Source: Sphingomonadales bacterium (GTDB lineage Bacteria > Pseudomonadota > Alphaproteobacteria > Sphingomonadales > Sphingomonadaceae). From it: DNA of 64,000 bases. Under the pieces are notes generated by a model. It searched no databases. It was not told where the DNA came from and was given only the letters and a program-made list of their open reading frames with translations. Each line of letters begins with the position of its first letter. The first letter of the stretch is position 1. The DNA lies in the NCBI GenBank assembly GCA_004173185.1, contig SEFZ01000004.1:186001-250000 (forward strand), written 5' to 3'. The translations under genes and the position numbers were made by a program. Below, one piece after another: positions 8,713-18,781 of the stretch.

Positions 8713-9192
8713 TCAGCCCTTGATCGCGGCCTCTATTTTGGCGACGTCGATCTTCTTCATTTCCATCATCGCTTCATGCGCCCGGCGGGCAGCGTCACGA
8801 TCAGGATTGGTCAGCGATTCGAGCAGCACGCGCGGCGTGATCTGCCAGCTGAAGCCCCATTTATCCTTGCACCAGCCGCACACGCTTTCGCTGCCGCCAT
8901 TGCCGACGATCGCGTTCCACAGCCGATCGGTCTCGGCCTGATCCTCGGTGACGAACATGAAGGACACGCTCTCATTGGGCTTGAAATTGTCTCCGCCGTT
9001 GAGCGCGGAATATTTCTGGCCGGCGAGTGTGAAGTCGATGACCAGCACCGATCCTTCCTTGCCGCTGGGATTGTCGCCCGGTGAGCGGATGACATTGTCG
9101 ATATGGCTGTCGGGAAACAGCGAAACATAGAAGTTCGCCGCTTCCTCGCCGACATGATCGAACCAGAGGACGGTGGTGATCTGCCTGGTCAT
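8713..9192 (-). CDS. VOC protein of the PhnB / 3-demethylubiquinone-9 methyltransferase-like group
   Basis: A 159-residue single-domain protein beginning MTRQITTVLWFDHVGEEAANFYVSLF, the usual opening of PhnB-like VOC proteins (often annotated 3-demethylubiquinone-9 3-methyltransferase, a name not supported biochemically for most members). ALNGGDNFKPNESVSFMF and WGFSWQITPRVL are typical. ATG 9192 was chosen over 9219 because it matches the family start. It is second in the VOC operon with a 22-nt spacer to the next gene. Confidence 0.88.
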   Translation of the reverse strand: MTRQITTVLWFDHVGEEAANFYVSLFPDSHIDNVIRSPGDNPSGKEGSVLVIDFTLAGQKYSALNGGDNFKPNESVSFMFVTEDQAETDRLWNAIVGNGGSESVCGWCKDKWGFSWQITPRVLLESLTNPDRDAARRAHEAMMEMKKIDVAKIEAAIKG

Positions 9193-9215
9193 CTTGTCTC
9201 TCCTTAGCGGCCGGC

Positions 9216-9665
9216 TCAAGCCGGCTCGTGCGCGGGGCCTTCGGGGAAGGCCGACATTGCGGCAGCCATGTCCATGAACATCGGCTCGAACATGTGGCCG
9301 TCCGGATCTTCGAACGCACGGCTATACATGAAGCCCATATCCTGCACCGGGCGCACGTCAGCCCGGCCTCCCGCTGCGGCGGCCCGTTCGACAATCGCGT
9401 CCACATCGGCGCGGCTGTTGCGCGAGATGCAGATCAGCACTTCGGTGGTCGCATGCGAGTCGGCGATCGCCTTGGGAGTGAAGGTCTGGAAGAATTCCGG
9501 GTTGAGGATCATGAACACGATCGTGTCCGACAATTGCATCGCGGAGGCGACTTCGTTGCTGAAGCGCTCGTCCTTGGTGAGACCGATCGCCTCATAGAAT
9601 GCGGTAGACTTGGCCACGTCGGCTACGGGCAGGTTTACGAAGATCATCTGGGGCGAATCGGCCAT
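9216..9665 (-). CDS. VOC family protein (glyoxalase-like)
   Basis: A 149-residue VOC protein with the opening MIFVNLPVADVAKSTAFYEAIG and a C-terminal DPDGHMFEPMFMD segment that holds the usual last metal ligand (Glu). It is the first gene of the four-gene minus-strand operon, 66 bp from the divergent HxlR regulator, so it probably responds to that regulator. The substrate is not predictable; family members act on methylglyoxal, aromatic compounds or antibiotics. Confidence 0.88.
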   Translation of the reverse strand: MADSPQMIFVNLPVADVAKSTAFYEAIGLTKDERFSNEVASAMQLSDTIVFMILNPEFFQTFTPKAIADSHATTEVLICISRNSRADVDAIVERAAAAGGRADVRPVQDMGFMYSRAFEDPDGHMFEPMFMDMAAAMSAFPEGPAHEPA

Positions 9666-9731
9666 GGGCTTGCTCCTCTCTTGCGAATCACTATTTGCGT
9701 TTTTTCGGCCTGCGAGTTACAAAAAGCAACC

Positions 9732-10421
9732 ATGCAGTTAAAAGAAGTGACCAAGTCTTTTAATTCCCCTCGCAGCCGCTGGTATGATGATGCGTGTGGG
9801 ACTGCGCTGGCGCTCGAACTGGTGGGGGAGCGCTGGTCGCTGCTGATCGTGCGCGAGCTGATGTTTGGCGGGCGGCGCTTTGGTGAGTTGAAGGCGAATC
9901 TGCTCGGGATCAGCGCCAATATCCTTACCCAGCGGCTGGAGGGCCTTGAGGCATCCAAGATCGTTGCCAAGCGCAAACTGCCGCCACCTGCTTCGGTGCA
10001 GATCTATGAGCTGACCCCCTGGGGCTATGAAAGCGAGCGCGCGATCCAGGAACTGGGCCGTTGGGCAGTGCGCAGCCACGATCATGACGTGACCCTGCCG
10101 CTGTCGGCGGCGTCGATGATGATGTCGTTCCGCACGATGTATGCGAGCGCACGGGCACCGGAGCTGATTGGGCGGACGATCTGTTTCGAGATGGGCGCGG
10201 AGCATTTCGTCGCGGTGCTGGAGCCGGAACAGATCGCGATCCGTCGCGGCGATGCGCCCGCCGATGCGCGTTTCGAGAGTGATCCGATGACGCTCGCTTC
10301 GATTATATATGGCGGGCGGCCGTTCGCCGATGCCGAGAATATGGGCGCGCTGACGGTCAGCGGCGACCGTGCGCTGGCCGAGCGCTTTCCGGCGCTGTTT
10401 GTGTTGCCGGACAAGATCTAG
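9732..10421 (+). CDS. HxlR-type transcriptional regulator
   Basis: A 229-residue protein with a winged-helix HxlR domain at about 20-110 (CGTALALELVGERWSLLIVRELMFGGRRFGEL... ISANILTQRLEGLE). HxlR proteins often sense aldehydes, quinones or redox state and control divergent detoxification genes. The extra C-terminal domain (about 120-229) resembles the SCP2-like extension seen in some members. ATG 9732 begins MQLKEVTKSF; longer in-frame extension is antisense to the VOC gene. The divergent layout with the VOC/DUF1428 operon suggests local control. Confidence 0.9.
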   Translation: MQLKEVTKSFNSPRSRWYDDACGTALALELVGERWSLLIVRELMFGGRRFGELKANLLGISANILTQRLEGLEASKIVAKRKLPPPASVQIYELTPWGYESERAIQELGRWAVRSHDHDVTLPLSAASMMMSFRTMYASARAPELIGRTICFEMGAEHFVAVLEPEQIAIRRGDAPADARFESDPMTLASIIYGGRPFADAENMGALTVSGDRALAERFPALFVLPDKI

Positions 10422-10462
10422 CGGTTCGAGGCGTTCCCTTGAACTCCACCCCTTGAACTCAA

Positions 10463-10558
10463 CCGTCACCCTGAACTTGTTTCAGGGGCCAACGCTCCAC
10501 GAGCGACGTCATGGATTGTTGCGCGTTCGATGCTGAAACAGGTTCATCATGACGGTGG
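10463..10558. repeat. Intergenic inverted-repeat element
   Basis: Imperfect inverted repeat: CCGTCACCCTGAACTTG-TTTCAGG on the left (10463-10486) and CTGAAACAGGTTCATCATGACGG on the right (10533-10555), with about 46 bp between. The CACCCTGAAC / GTTCAGGGTGACGG pairing is common in intergenic spaces of sphingomonads (my recollection, unchecked). It lies between the HxlR stop and the stop of the convergent lipoprotein gene and could act as a transcription-end hairpin. Confidence 0.6.
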
Positions 10559-10572
10559 ATAAGGAGCGAGCC

Positions 10573-11265
10573 TTAACGCCGGTTACAGAAACCCGGCCTG
10601 CGGTCGCTTTCCGAGCAACCGTCTTTGATCTGCGCGCGCAGATCGTCACAGGTCATGTCCGCGGTGCAGCTACGATCCCAGCGGCCGTTCACGGTGCGGC
10701 ATTGCTTGACCAGATAGGCCGAGGCTGATCCGCCCACTTCGGCCGCGCAACTTTCCGCGCCACGCGGGCGGTTCGGGCGGCGATCCTCATACCGCCAGTC
10801 ATTCTGCCACTCGCCGCGCGGCCGCTGCGGCCGCGCCTTTACCGGCTTGCGTGGCTTGGGCGTCCAGCTCGGCTTGGGCTCAGGCTGCGCATAACCCGAG
10901 ATATAGCGGCGATAGGCAGTGGCGACGCAGGCGGTGTCTTCGCAGAGGCGGCGTTCGGCGAGCAGTGCATCCTGCTGGCGGCGCATCAGCCCGAGCACGC
11001 GCCGTTCGGCGTTCTGGCGCGTGGCCGCCCATTGCTCGGCCAGCGTGCGGTGGAGATAGCGGACATGCTTGTTGTCGCAGACGATCCATTCGCCGCGCGA
11101 CAGCGATCCGCGGCATTCGGGTTCGGCGGTGATCCATTCATAGGGTCGATCGGTGGCGGGGCGCGGACGATCGGTGGGTACCGGCGGCGGCGGCGGGGCG
11201 GACTGGCCCCAGCATCCGCCGAGCAATGCGCTTGCCAGCGCCAGCACCATTACCTGCCTGATCAT
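10573..11265 (-). CDS. Putative lipoprotein, proline/arginine-rich
   Basis: A 230-residue product with a lipoprotein signal (MIRQVMVLALASALLGGC, Cys18 as lipidation site), a Pro-rich linker (SAPPPPPVPT) and a middle region with paired Cys (ECRGS, VCDNK, CEDTAC). The RHTLAEQW-type helix resembles lysozyme-inhibitor (LprI-like) domains, but this is tentative. A basic Pro/Arg linker leads to a C-terminal Cys-rich part. ATG 11265 has a GAGGGAAG ribosome site, better than the frame start at 11286. It is probably a periplasm-facing envelope protein. Confidence 0.75.
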   Translation of the reverse strand: MIRQVMVLALASALLGGCWGQSAPPPPPVPTDRPRPATDRPYEWITAEPECRGSLSRGEWIVCDNKHVRYLHRTLAEQWAATRQNAERRVLGLMRRQQDALLAERRLCEDTACVATAYRRYISGYAQPEPKPSWTPKPRKPVKARPQRPRGEWQNDWRYEDRRPNRPRGAESCAAEVGGSASAYLVKQCRTVNGRWDRSCTADMTCDDLRAQIKDGCSESDRRPGFCNRR

Positions 11266-11397
11266 CGCTTCCCTCTCGACGAACATTTCGCTGACGTCAT
11301 GGTCTCACGAAAGTGCAGCTATGAAAAGGATGCATAGCTTTGGCGTTGCGGTGCGGTGCGGGAGCCTCTAGTCGCTCGGGCAAGACAGGATACAGAC

Positions 11398-12402
11398 ATG
11401 GCCGACATTCCGAATACCCAGCCCGATAGCCGCGAGACCACAATCCTCGCTGCGCCCGATAAGATGATCTCGGTACGCGATGTGTTTGGCATCGATATCG
11501 ATATGGAATGCCCCGCGTTCAGCGTGGCGGACGAGCGCGTGCCCGATCTCGATCCGGCCTATGTGTTCGACGGCGACACCACGCTGGCGATCCTTGCGGG
11601 CTTTGCGCACAACCGCCGCGTGATGGTCCAGGGCTATCACGGCACCGGCAAGTCGACGCATATCGAGCAGGTTGCGGCGCGCCTCAACTGGCCATGCATC
11701 CGCATCAACCTCGACGCGCATATCAGCCGCATCGATCTGATCGGCCGCGACGCGATCGTGGTGAAGGACGGCAAGCAGGTCACCGAGTTCAAGGAAGGTC
11801 TGCTCCCCTGGGCGCTGCAGACGCCGACGGCGTTGGTGTTCGACGAATATGATGCGGGCCGCCCCGACGTGATGTTCGTGATCCAGCGCGTGCTGGAGAC
11901 CGAGGGCAAGCTGACTTTGCTGGATCAGAATCGCGTGATCCGCCCGAACCCCTATTTCCGCTTGTTCTCCACCGCCAACACGGTGGGCCTCGGCGATACC
12001 AGCGGGCTGTATCACGGCACCCAGCAGATCAATCAGGGCCAGATGGATCGCTGGAACGTGGTCGTCACGCTCAACTATCTGCCCGCCGCAGTCGAAGCGC
12101 AGATCGTCCTCGCCAAGTCGGGCGAATATGATCAGCCCGAGGGCAAGGCCACGGTCGAGAATATGGTCCGTGTGGCCGATCTCACCCGCAAGGGCTTCGT
12201 CAACGGCGATATCTCGACCGTGATGAGCCCGCGCACCGTGATCACCTGGGCCCAGAACGCGCTGATCTTCAAGGATGTCGGCTTCGCGTTCCGTCTGTCG
12301 TTCCTCAACAAGTGCGACGAAGCCGAGCGGGCGCAGGTGGCGGAATATTATCAGCGGGTGTTCGGCAAGGATCTGCCCGAGAGCGTAGTCGCCAAGGGTT
12401 GA
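11398..12402 (+). CDS. cobS: Aerobic cobaltochelatase subunit CobS
   Basis: A 334-residue AAA+ ATPase with Walker [10 protein letters not shown] (79-87) and Walker B LVFDEYD (146-152). CobS and CobT form the ATP-driven complex that with CobN inserts cobalt into hydrogenobyrinic acid a,c-diamide in aerobic B12 synthesis. Outside B12 operons, CobST pairs may serve other chelatase-like or CoxD-type roles; no cobN is in view. ATG 11398 gives the family N-terminus. cobT follows with one small gene between. Confidence 0.93.
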   Translation: MADIPNTQPDSRETTILAAPDKMISVRDVFGIDIDMECPAFSVADERVPDLDPAYVFDGDTTLAILAGFAHNRRVMVQGYHGTGKSTHIEQVAARLNWPCIRINLDAHISRIDLIGRDAIVVKDGKQVTEFKEGLLPWALQTPTALVFDEYDAGRPDVMFVIQRVLETEGKLTLLDQNRVIRPNPYFRLFSTANTVGLGDTSGLYHGTQQINQGQMDRWNVVVTLNYLPAAVEAQIVLAKSGEYDQPEGKATVENMVRVADLTRKGFVNGDISTVMSPRTVITWAQNALIFKDVGFAFRLSFLNKCDEAERAQVAEYYQRVFGKDLPESVVAKG

Positions 12403-12632
12403 GCGAACCGCCGCCTGACTGGGACGATCCGCTCCATCCCAGGCGCTGGAAAAGCAATTGGCATGCCGACCCCGATGGTCCGATCAGCGGCGAAGACTAT
12501 GCGTATTTGAAGGACCTGATCCATTCGCGGATGGGGCATGAGACCGAGCGGTTCAGCGCGGTAAAGCCCGTCGAGCCGCCCCCGCCACTGTCTCGCTGGC
12601 AGAAATTGTGGGGCGCGCTCCGAGGGCGCTAG
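12399..12632 (+). CDS. Small hypothetical protein between cobS and cobT
   Basis: A 77-residue acidic/tryptophan-rich protein ([20 protein letters not shown]...) whose most plausible start is TTG at 12399, overlapping the cobS TGA (TTGA), a sign of translational coupling. It ends with a basic [12 protein letters not shown] tail. No family is recognised. Its position within the cobS-cobT unit suggests a linked role. Alternative ATG starts lie much further inside. Confidence 0.6.
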   Translation: MSEPPPDWDDPLHPRRWKSNWHADPDGPISGEDYAYLKDLIHSRMGHETERFSAVKPVEPPPPLSRWQKLWGALRGR

Positions 12633-12679
12633 GCCGACAGGGTCTTGCGATTGCCTGCGCCGCCGCTCAATAGGCACCC

Positions 12680-14506
12680 ATGGCCGCCGATACTCCTCTC
12701 GATCAGCTCCGCAATGTGCTCGGGGGCACCGCGCGTGCGCTTTCGGGCGAGGCCGAGGCCGAACTGAGCTTCACCGCCGATGCGCCGCGTCAGGATGGCA
12801 AGGCGATCAAGGTGCCGATGCCGTCGCGCAGCCTGCCCGCCGATCAGGTGGCCGAGGCGCGCGGCTTTGCCGACAGCTTTGCGCTGCGCCTCCGGCATCA
12901 CAATAATGCGCTGCACCTGAAAAGCGCGCCGAGCGAGCCGGTGGCGCGTTCGGTGTTCGATGCGGTCGAGACGGCGCGGGTCGAGGCGCTCGGGTCGCGC
13001 GGCTATGCGGGCATTGCGAGCAATCTCGATCATGCGCTGGAGATGCGGCTCAAGTCCGATCCGATCAGCCGCGCCCGCAACCGCGAGGAAGTGCCGCTAT
13101 CGACTGCCGTGCAGCTGATGGTGCGCGAGCGGCTGACCGGGCGCGAGGCGCCGGCCAGCGCGGCGATGGGCATGGCGCTGGTGCGCGACTGGATCGAGGA
13201 GCGCGCCGGTAGCGATCTCGATGCGTTGCCGCTCGCGATCGACGATCAGGCGGCGTTCGCGAACCTCACCGCCAAGCTGCTCCGCGATCTCGAACTCGTC
13301 GAAGGCGACATGATCCCCGACGATCAGGACGAGGGCGGCGGCGAGGACGAAGGTAGCGAAGACCAGGACGAGCCCGGCGACGAGGATGGCGAAGCCGAAG
13401 CCCAGGAAGGCGAAGGCCAGATGGAAGCGCGCGGCGAGCAGCGCGATTCCGAAGCGGGCGAGGATGGCGAGCAGCAACAGTCCGACTCGACGGACGAGGG
13501 CGAAGGCGATCCCGGTGACGAAGGCGAGGACGGCATGCTGCCGACGCGCCCCAATCGCCCGTGGAGCGATATGCCGCCGCAGTTCGAGTACCGGCCATAC
13601 ACGCGCCAGTTCGACGAAGAGATTGCCGCGACCGAGCTGTGCGATCCCGAAGAGCTGGATCGCCTGCGCTCCTATCTCGATCAGCAATTGGTCCATCTCC
13701 AGTCGGCGGTGACCAAGCTCGCCAATCGGCTCCAGCGTCGGCTGATGGCGCAGCAGAATCGCAGCTGGGACTTCGATCAGGAGGAAGGCATCCTCGATGC
13801 GGCGCGTCTGGCCCGCGTGATCGTCAATCCGATGCTGTCGCTCAGTTACAAGCATGAGCGCGACACCGAGTTCAAGGACACGGTCGTCACGCTATTGATC
13901 GACAATAGTGGATCGATGCGCGGGCGGCCGATCTCGATCGCGGCGATCAGCGCGGACATCATGGCGCGCACGCTGGAGCGGGTCGGGGTCAAGACCGAAA
14001 TTCTCGGCTTCACCACCCGCGCATGGAAGGGCGGGCAGAGCCGCGAGAAATGGTTGGCCGACGGTCGCCCCGCACAGCCCGGCCGCCTCAACGACGTGCG
14101 CCACATCGTCTACAAGCAGGCCGATGAGCCGTGGCGGCGGGCGAAGAAGTCGCTCGGACTGATGATGCGCGAGGGGCTGCTCAAGGAGAATATCGACGGC
14201 GAGGCGCTGCTCTGGGCGCATAACCGGCTGATCGGACGCTCCGAGGACCGCAAGATCCTGATGGTAATCTCGGACGGTGCGCCGGTGGATGATTCCACCT
14301 TGTCGGTGAACTCGGGCTCGTATCTGGAACGTCATTTGCGTCAGGTGATCGCATGGATCGAGGGCCGCTCGCCGGTCGAGCTGGTCGCGATCGGGATCGG
14401 GCATGACGTGACGCGCTATTACCAGCGTGCAGTGACGATCATGGACGCCGAGCAGCTTGCCGGCACGATGGTCGAGCAGCTCGCGGCGCTGTTCGACACC
14501 GAATGA
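12680..14506 (+). CDS. cobT: Aerobic cobaltochelatase subunit CobT
   Basis: A 608-residue protein with the CobT layout: an N-terminal helical domain (1-200), a long Asp/Glu/Gly-rich low-complexity linker (about 210-285), and a C-terminal von Willebrand A domain with the MIDAS motif DNSGS near 407-411, plus [24 protein letters not shown]. It partners the CobS ATPase. Its stop overlaps the next start (ATGA). Confidence 0.93.
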   Translation: MAADTPLDQLRNVLGGTARALSGEAEAELSFTADAPRQDGKAIKVPMPSRSLPADQVAEARGFADSFALRLRHHNNALHLKSAPSEPVARSVFDAVETARVEALGSRGYAGIASNLDHALEMRLKSDPISRARNREEVPLSTAVQLMVRERLTGREAPASAAMGMALVRDWIEERAGSDLDALPLAIDDQAAFANLTAKLLRDLELVEGDMIPDDQDEGGGEDEGSEDQDEPGDEDGEAEAQEGEGQMEARGEQRDSEAGEDGEQQQSDSTDEGEGDPGDEGEDGMLPTRPNRPWSDMPPQFEYRPYTRQFDEEIAATELCDPEELDRLRSYLDQQLVHLQSAVTKLANRLQRRLMAQQNRSWDFDQEEGILDAARLARVIVNPMLSLSYKHERDTEFKDTVVTLLIDNSGSMRGRPISIAAISADIMARTLERVGVKTEILGFTTRAWKGGQSREKWLADGRPAQPGRLNDVRHIVYKQADEPWRRAKKSLGLMMREGLLKENIDGEALLWAHNRLIGRSEDRKILMVISDGAPVDDSTLSVNSGSYLERHLRQVIAWIEGRSPVELVAIGIGHDVTRYYQRAVTIMDAEQLAGTMVEQLAALFDTE

Positions 14507-14751
14507 ACGTCGAGCCTCCCGCTGGAGGCTTTCAGGGCCCGATCAAGCGATCGGTCACCATCGCCGGCCACCAAACTTCGATCAGCCTTGAGCCGATCTT
14601 CTGGGATGCCCTCGAGGCCGCTGCAGAGGCGCGCGCTTTGCCGATCAACGCGCTGGTCGCGGCCATCGATCATGCCCGCATCTCGGGGGAGAATCCGCCC
14701 AACCTTGCCAGCGCGATCCGCACCTGGCTGCTCGATCAACTCGCCGACTGA
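14503..14751 (+). CDS. Ribbon-helix-helix domain protein
   Basis: An 82-residue protein with an RHH_4-type pattern: [48 protein letters not shown] proteins bind DNA as dimers; this subgroup is small and largely uncharacterised. It overlaps cobT by 4 nt (ATGA) and is therefore probably translated from the same message. The target is unknown. Confidence 0.8.
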   Translation: MNVEPPAGGFQGPIKRSVTIAGHQTSISLEPIFWDALEAAAEARALPINALVAAIDHARISGENPPNLASAIRTWLLDQLAD

Positions 14752-14768
14752 AGGAATATTGCTAAAAC

Positions 14769-14783
14769 TGCGATCCATTCGCA
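14769..14783. promoter_or_regulatory. Fur-like palindrome upstream of siderophore receptor
   Basis: TGCGA-TCCAT-TCGCA is a perfect 5-bp inverted repeat 67 bp before the receptor start. A related palindrome occurs in front of the PepSY operon (21873-21887). Both transcription units look iron-related, so a Fur-type operator is the simplest reading. This is inferred; binding is not shown by sequence alone. Confidence 0.5.
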
Positions 14784-14850
14784 TTAGCGTTGACTCTGCG
14801 AACGCTTCTCAATAGCTGGCTCCGTAATAATACCAAAAAGGGGCCTTTCA

Positions 14851-17418
14851 GTGATTCGATCTTCGTCGCCAAGCGCAAAGCCGGCATTCCTCGCCCTTGC
14901 TGCCGTGGGCTTTATCGCGACCGCGCCGGCGCACGCCGCTCCGCGCGATGACGACAAGCCGGCCAAGGCTGAGGACGATCAGGATCGTGCCGCGCAGGAC
15001 GGCCGCAACCAGATCGTCGTGACGGGTGCGCGTACCGAGCAGGTAGGCCCCAAGACGACCGCGCCGTTGGTCAACACGCCGCGTTCGGTGGTCGTGCTGC
15101 CGTCGCAGGTGATCGAGCAGACCGGATCGGCCAGCCTCTCCGAAGCGCTGCGCACCGTTCCCGGCATCACCTTTGGCGCGGCGGAAGGTGGCAACCCGAT
15201 CGGCGACCGCCCTTTCATCCGCGGCTTTGATGGGCAGGGCTCGACCTTCATGGATGGCGTGCGCGATAGCGCGGCGCAGACCCGCGAAGTTTTCGCTACC
15301 GATCAGGTCCAGATCGTTCGCGGTTCGGATTCGACTTTGGGCGGCCGCGGCAGCGCGGGTGGCTCGATCAACATCATCTCGAAGCTGCCGGTCGCCGGGG
15401 ATTTCGTCCGCGCCAATCTCAGCGCCGGCACTTCGGACTATAAGCGCGCCACGATCGACGTGAATCGCGAGCTTGGCAGCAATATCGGCGTTCGCATTTC
15501 GGGCATGTGGCACGATCAGGACGTTGCCGGGCGCGATGCGGTCTGGGCGCAGCGCTGGGGCGTGGCGCCGTCGATCACGCTGGGTCTGGGCACCGATACC
15601 CGCCTGACCGCAGCCTATTATTATCTCGAGAGCCATGAGCTGCCCGACAGCGGCATGCCGTTCCTCTATACGATCGGCAATCACCCGGGCACTGGCGAGG
15701 TCGAGACCGGCCCCGCGATCGGACGCATCACCACCATTGGCGGCGCGACCGGCACCGTGAAGCGCACTGCATTTTACGGCCTCAAGAGCCGCGACTTCCG
15801 CGATGCGACCACGCATCAGGCAACGCTGCGCGCCGAGCATGATTTCGGGACCGTGACGCTGCGCAACACCTCGCGCTGGTCGCGCAACGATCAGGCCTAT
15901 ATTTTCCTGCTGCCGGACGACAGCCAGGGCAATGTCTACGGCACCGCAGCCACCAACCCGACCACGGGCGCCGCCGGCCTGCGCGGCGACGTGCTGAACG
16001 GTGGCCTCGTCTGGACCCGCGCCAACACGCGCTATGGCTATTCGACCTCGATGACGAACCAGACCGATCTGTTCGGCACGTTCGAGACCGGCGCGATCAA
16101 GCACAGCTTCGCCATTGGTGGCGAGTTTGGGTACGAAAAGGCTCGGCGCGGTACCTTTGTCAGCCGTGGCTTCACCACCGCAGCGGGCGCCGAGACGCTG
16201 GCGAGCGGCGGCACGGTCAGCCCGCGGTGCAATGCGGCGACGATCGCCCGCTTTTATTGCACCAGCCTGTTCAACCCGAACCCCGATGCGGCGTGGGTGA
16301 ACTATGCCAGCGACACCTCGACGGTGCAGGCGCCGATCGTGCGCACGCTGCTTGCTGAGGAAACGCAGAACGAGGCCAGCACGGTCGGCATCTACGGCTT
16401 TGACTCGATCACGCTGCTGCCGTCGCTGATCCTCAATCTCGGCGCGCGCTTCGATCGCTTCACCAGCAAGGTGACCCCGGGCCTGACCTATGCGCAGGCG
16501 CTGGCCAACACCACGCCGACCTTCACGCTGGAGCGCAGCGACGAGCTGTTCAACTGGCAGGCGGGCCTCGTCTTCAAGCCAACCCGCAACACCAGTCTCT
16601 ATGCGAGCTACGCAACTGCGGCCACTCCGCCGAATGCGCTTCTCGGCGAAGGCCAGGAGGGGAACGCCCTCGGCACGACCAATACCCCGGCGGCGCTGGC
16701 GCTGCTCGACAGCCTCAAGGTCGAGAAGACCAAGTCGTATGAAGTCGGTGCCAAGGCCGACCTGTTCGACAACCAGCTCGCGTTGACGCTGGCGGCGTTC
16801 CAGACCGACACCGACAATGCCCGCGTGACCGGCCCGAACAACACGGTAGAGTTCATCGGCAAGCGCCGCATCCGCGGCATCGAATTCAGCTTCAACGGCA
16901 ACGTCACCAGCTGGCTCACCGTGTTTGGCGGCTACACCTATCTCGATCCCAAGATCGTGGACGGTGGCTTCACGGCGCTCACCGCAGCCGCAGTCGGCGC
17001 GCAGGCTGCCAAGACGGTGCTGGTCCCGTCGGTCAACACCGGCCGCATGGCGACGCAGACTGCGAAGAACAGCTTCACGCTCTGGGCTGATATCAAGCCC
17101 CTGCAGGGCCTCAGCTTCGGTGGCGGCGCATTTTACACGAGCAAGCAATATGGCGGCTATGCCGATAACCGCACCGCGACGCAGACTGCCGCGGGCGTAG
17201 TGACGGTGAACCCCGCCACCAAGATCCTGTCGCGCACGATTCCCGAATATTGGCGCTTCGATGCCCGTATCGGCTATACGATCAGCCCGAATGTGGATCT
17301 GAGCGTCAACGTGCAGAATCTCACCGACAAGGTCTATTTCAGCCAGGCATACACGTCGCATTATGCGGCAATCGCGCCCGGCCGCTCGGCCTTTGCCACG
17401 ATCGGGTTCAAGTTCTGA
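14851..17418 (+). CDS. TonB-dependent siderophore receptor (Fiu/CirA-like)
   Basis: An 855-residue outer-membrane receptor. It has a Sec signal peptide ending ...APAHA (about residue 28), a TonB-box-like NQIVVTGAR, a plug domain (RSVVVLPSQVIEQTG...DRPFIRGFDGQ...VEIVRGSDSTLGGRGSAGGSIN) and a 22-strand barrel ending in the expected terminal Phe (IGFKF). The start is GTG 14851 after a GGGG-containing site. The downstream Sel1 and PiuC-type genes match the catecholate siderophore receptor operons known as fiu/ybiX or piuA/piuC. Iron control is suggested by the palindrome at 14769. Confidence 0.92.
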   Translation: MIRSSSPSAKPAFLALAAVGFIATAPAHAAPRDDDKPAKAEDDQDRAAQDGRNQIVVTGARTEQVGPKTTAPLVNTPRSVVVLPSQVIEQTGSASLSEALRTVPGITFGAAEGGNPIGDRPFIRGFDGQGSTFMDGVRDSAAQTREVFATDQVQIVRGSDSTLGGRGSAGGSINIISKLPVAGDFVRANLSAGTSDYKRATIDVNRELGSNIGVRISGMWHDQDVAGRDAVWAQRWGVAPSITLGLGTDTRLTAAYYYLESHELPDSGMPFLYTIGNHPGTGEVETGPAIGRITTIGGATGTVKRTAFYGLKSRDFRDATTHQATLRAEHDFGTVTLRNTSRWSRNDQAYIFLLPDDSQGNVYGTAATNPTTGAAGLRGDVLNGGLVWTRANTRYGYSTSMTNQTDLFGTFETGAIKHSFAIGGEFGYEKARRGTFVSRGFTTAAGAETLASGGTVSPRCNAATIARFYCTSLFNPNPDAAWVNYASDTSTVQAPIVRTLLAEETQNEASTVGIYGFDSITLLPSLILNLGARFDRFTSKVTPGLTYAQALANTTPTFTLERSDELFNWQAGLVFKPTRNTSLYASYATAATPPNALLGEGQEGNALGTTNTPAALALLDSLKVEKTKSYEVGAKADLFDNQLALTLAAFQTDTDNARVTGPNNTVEFIGKRRIRGIEFSFNGNVTSWLTVFGGYTYLDPKIVDGGFTALTAAAVGAQAAKTVLVPSVNTGRMATQTAKNSFTLWADIKPLQGLSFGGGAFYTSKQYGGYADNRTATQTAAGVVTVNPATKILSRTIPEYWRFDARIGYTISPNVDLSVNVQNLTDKVYFSQAYTSHYAAIAPGRSAFATIGFKF

Positions 17419-18104
17419 GCGAGACCGATCAGCTTAACGCTGCGCAAATAGCCGCTCGCCTCTCCGGTTCGCCGGAGGAGCGGGCGGCTCTGATTCGTGC
17501 CGGGGCCGAGGATGGCGTGGCCGAGGCGCAGGCAGTGCTTGGGCAGATGCTGCTCGATGAAGGCCGCGCAGGCGAAGGTTTTGCCTGGTTCAACAAGGCG
17601 GCGGCGCAGGGACACCTGATGGCGCTCAATATGGTTGGGCGCTGCTACGATCTTGGCTGGGGCGTTGCGGTGGACAAGGTGCGCGCGGCGGAATGCTTCC
17701 GCGTTGCCGCCGAACGGGGGCTCGAATGGGGCATGTATAATTATGCGACCGCGCTGACTTTGGGCGAGGGCGTGGCCGAGGACAGGCCCGAGGCGCTGCG
17801 CTGGTTTGAGAAGGCGGCGGCAATGGGCAATGCCAAGGCGGTCAACTATATCGGCAGCTTCCATGAGGATGGCTGGGTGGTGGCGAAGGACATGGCAAAG
17901 GCAGCGGACTTCTACGCCCGCGCGGCGGAAGGCGGCGATTTTCGCGGCGCTTTCAACCATGCACGGATGCTTGCCGACGCGGGCAGGTTTGACGAGGCGC
18001 GGCACTGGATCGCGCGCTGCTTCGAGACAGCGACGCCCGCTTTCACCGAGAAGGCGCGCACCTTCCTTGCCGCCGCACCTTGGCCGGAGCTACGCGGATG
18101 CTGA
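17415..18104 (+). CDS. Sel1-repeat protein, probable CTG start
   Basis: A protein of about 229 residues with Sel1-like repeats (A-x-x-x-L-G-x-[36 protein letters not shown]), a helical TPR-like adaptor. The frame has no ATG/GTG/TTG near its expected N-terminus; CTG at 17415, overlapping the receptor stop as CTGA, gives [11 protein letters not shown] and is the best candidate. Genes of this kind sit between the receptor and the 2OG dioxygenase in related operons. It overlaps piuC by 7 nt. Confidence 0.8.
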   Translation: MSETDQLNAAQIAARLSGSPEERAALIRAGAEDGVAEAQAVLGQMLLDEGRAGEGFAWFNKAAAQGHLMALNMVGRCYDLGWGVAVDKVRAAECFRVAAERGLEWGMYNYATALTLGEGVAEDRPEALRWFEKAAAMGNAKAVNYIGSFHEDGWVVAKDMAKAADFYARAAEGGDFRGAFNHARMLADAGRFDEARHWIARCFETATPAFTEKARTFLAAAPWPELRGC

Positions 18105-18781
18105 TCGCGATCCCGGATCTGTTGTCGGGCGAGGAAGTTTCGCGCGTGCGCGGCATTATCGATGCCGCCGCATGGGTGGACGGCAACGTCACTTCGGGCG
18201 CGCAATCGGCGATGGCCAAGCGCAACGAGCAATTGCCCGAAGGTACGCCTGCCCATGCAGAGGCAGGCTCGATCATCCTCGATGCGCTGGGTCGATCGGG
18301 ACTGTTCGTGGCGGCGGCGCTGCCGCTCAAGGTCTTTCCGCCGCTGTTCAATCGCTACGCCGGCGGTCAGGAATTCGGCACGCATGTCGATAACGCGATC
18401 CGCATCCAGCGCGGCAGCGACTTCCGCATTCGCAGCGATCTTTCGATGACGGTCTTCCTCGAAGATGCAGATGCCTATGATGGCGGCGAGCTGGTGATCG
18501 AAGGTTCGTTTGGCGAGCAGAGCGTCAAGCTGCCCGCGGGGCATGCAGTGCTCTATCCGTCATCAAGCCTCCACCGGGTTCAGGCGGTGACGCGCGGGAT
18601 GCGGGTGGCGAGCTTCTTCTGGATCCAGTCGATGGTGCGCGACGACAGCGCGCGGCGGATATTGTTCGAGATGGATCAGGGCGTGCAGGGGGCGGCGGCC
18701 ACGATGGGGCAGGACGATGCTTCGGTGATCGCGCTAACTGGCGTGTACCATAATTTGCTGCGGCGCTGGGCGGACGCTTAG
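18098..18781 (+). CDS. Fe(II)/2-oxoglutarate dioxygenase, PiuC/YbiX family
   Basis: A 227-residue dioxygenase with the iron-binding HxD in FGTHVDNAI and distal His in [13 protein letters not shown] followed by Arg for 2-oxoglutarate. PiuC/YbiX proteins accompany iron-regulated siderophore receptors; their substrate is unsettled. ATG 18098 overlaps the Sel1 gene end, so the three genes form one operon. The stop overlaps the convergent apbE stop by 4 nt. Confidence 0.92.
   Translation: MLIAIPDLLSGEEVSRVRGIIDAAAWVDGNVTSGAQSAMAKRNEQLPEGTPAHAEAGSIILDALGRSGLFVAAALPLKVFPPLFNRYAGGQEFGTHVDNAIRIQRGSDFRIRSDLSMTVFLEDADAYDGGELVIEGSFGEQSVKLPAGHAVLYPSSSLHRVQAVTRGMRVASFFWIQSMVRDDSARRILFEMDQGVQGAAATMGQDDASVIALTGVYHNLLRRWADA

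Noticed and set aside
14848..17361. 837-aa open frame antisense to the siderophore receptor
   Set aside because: The receptor on the other strand has clear signal, plug and barrel motifs; the antisense frame is Arg/Ala-rich and shows no family pattern, as expected from GC bias.
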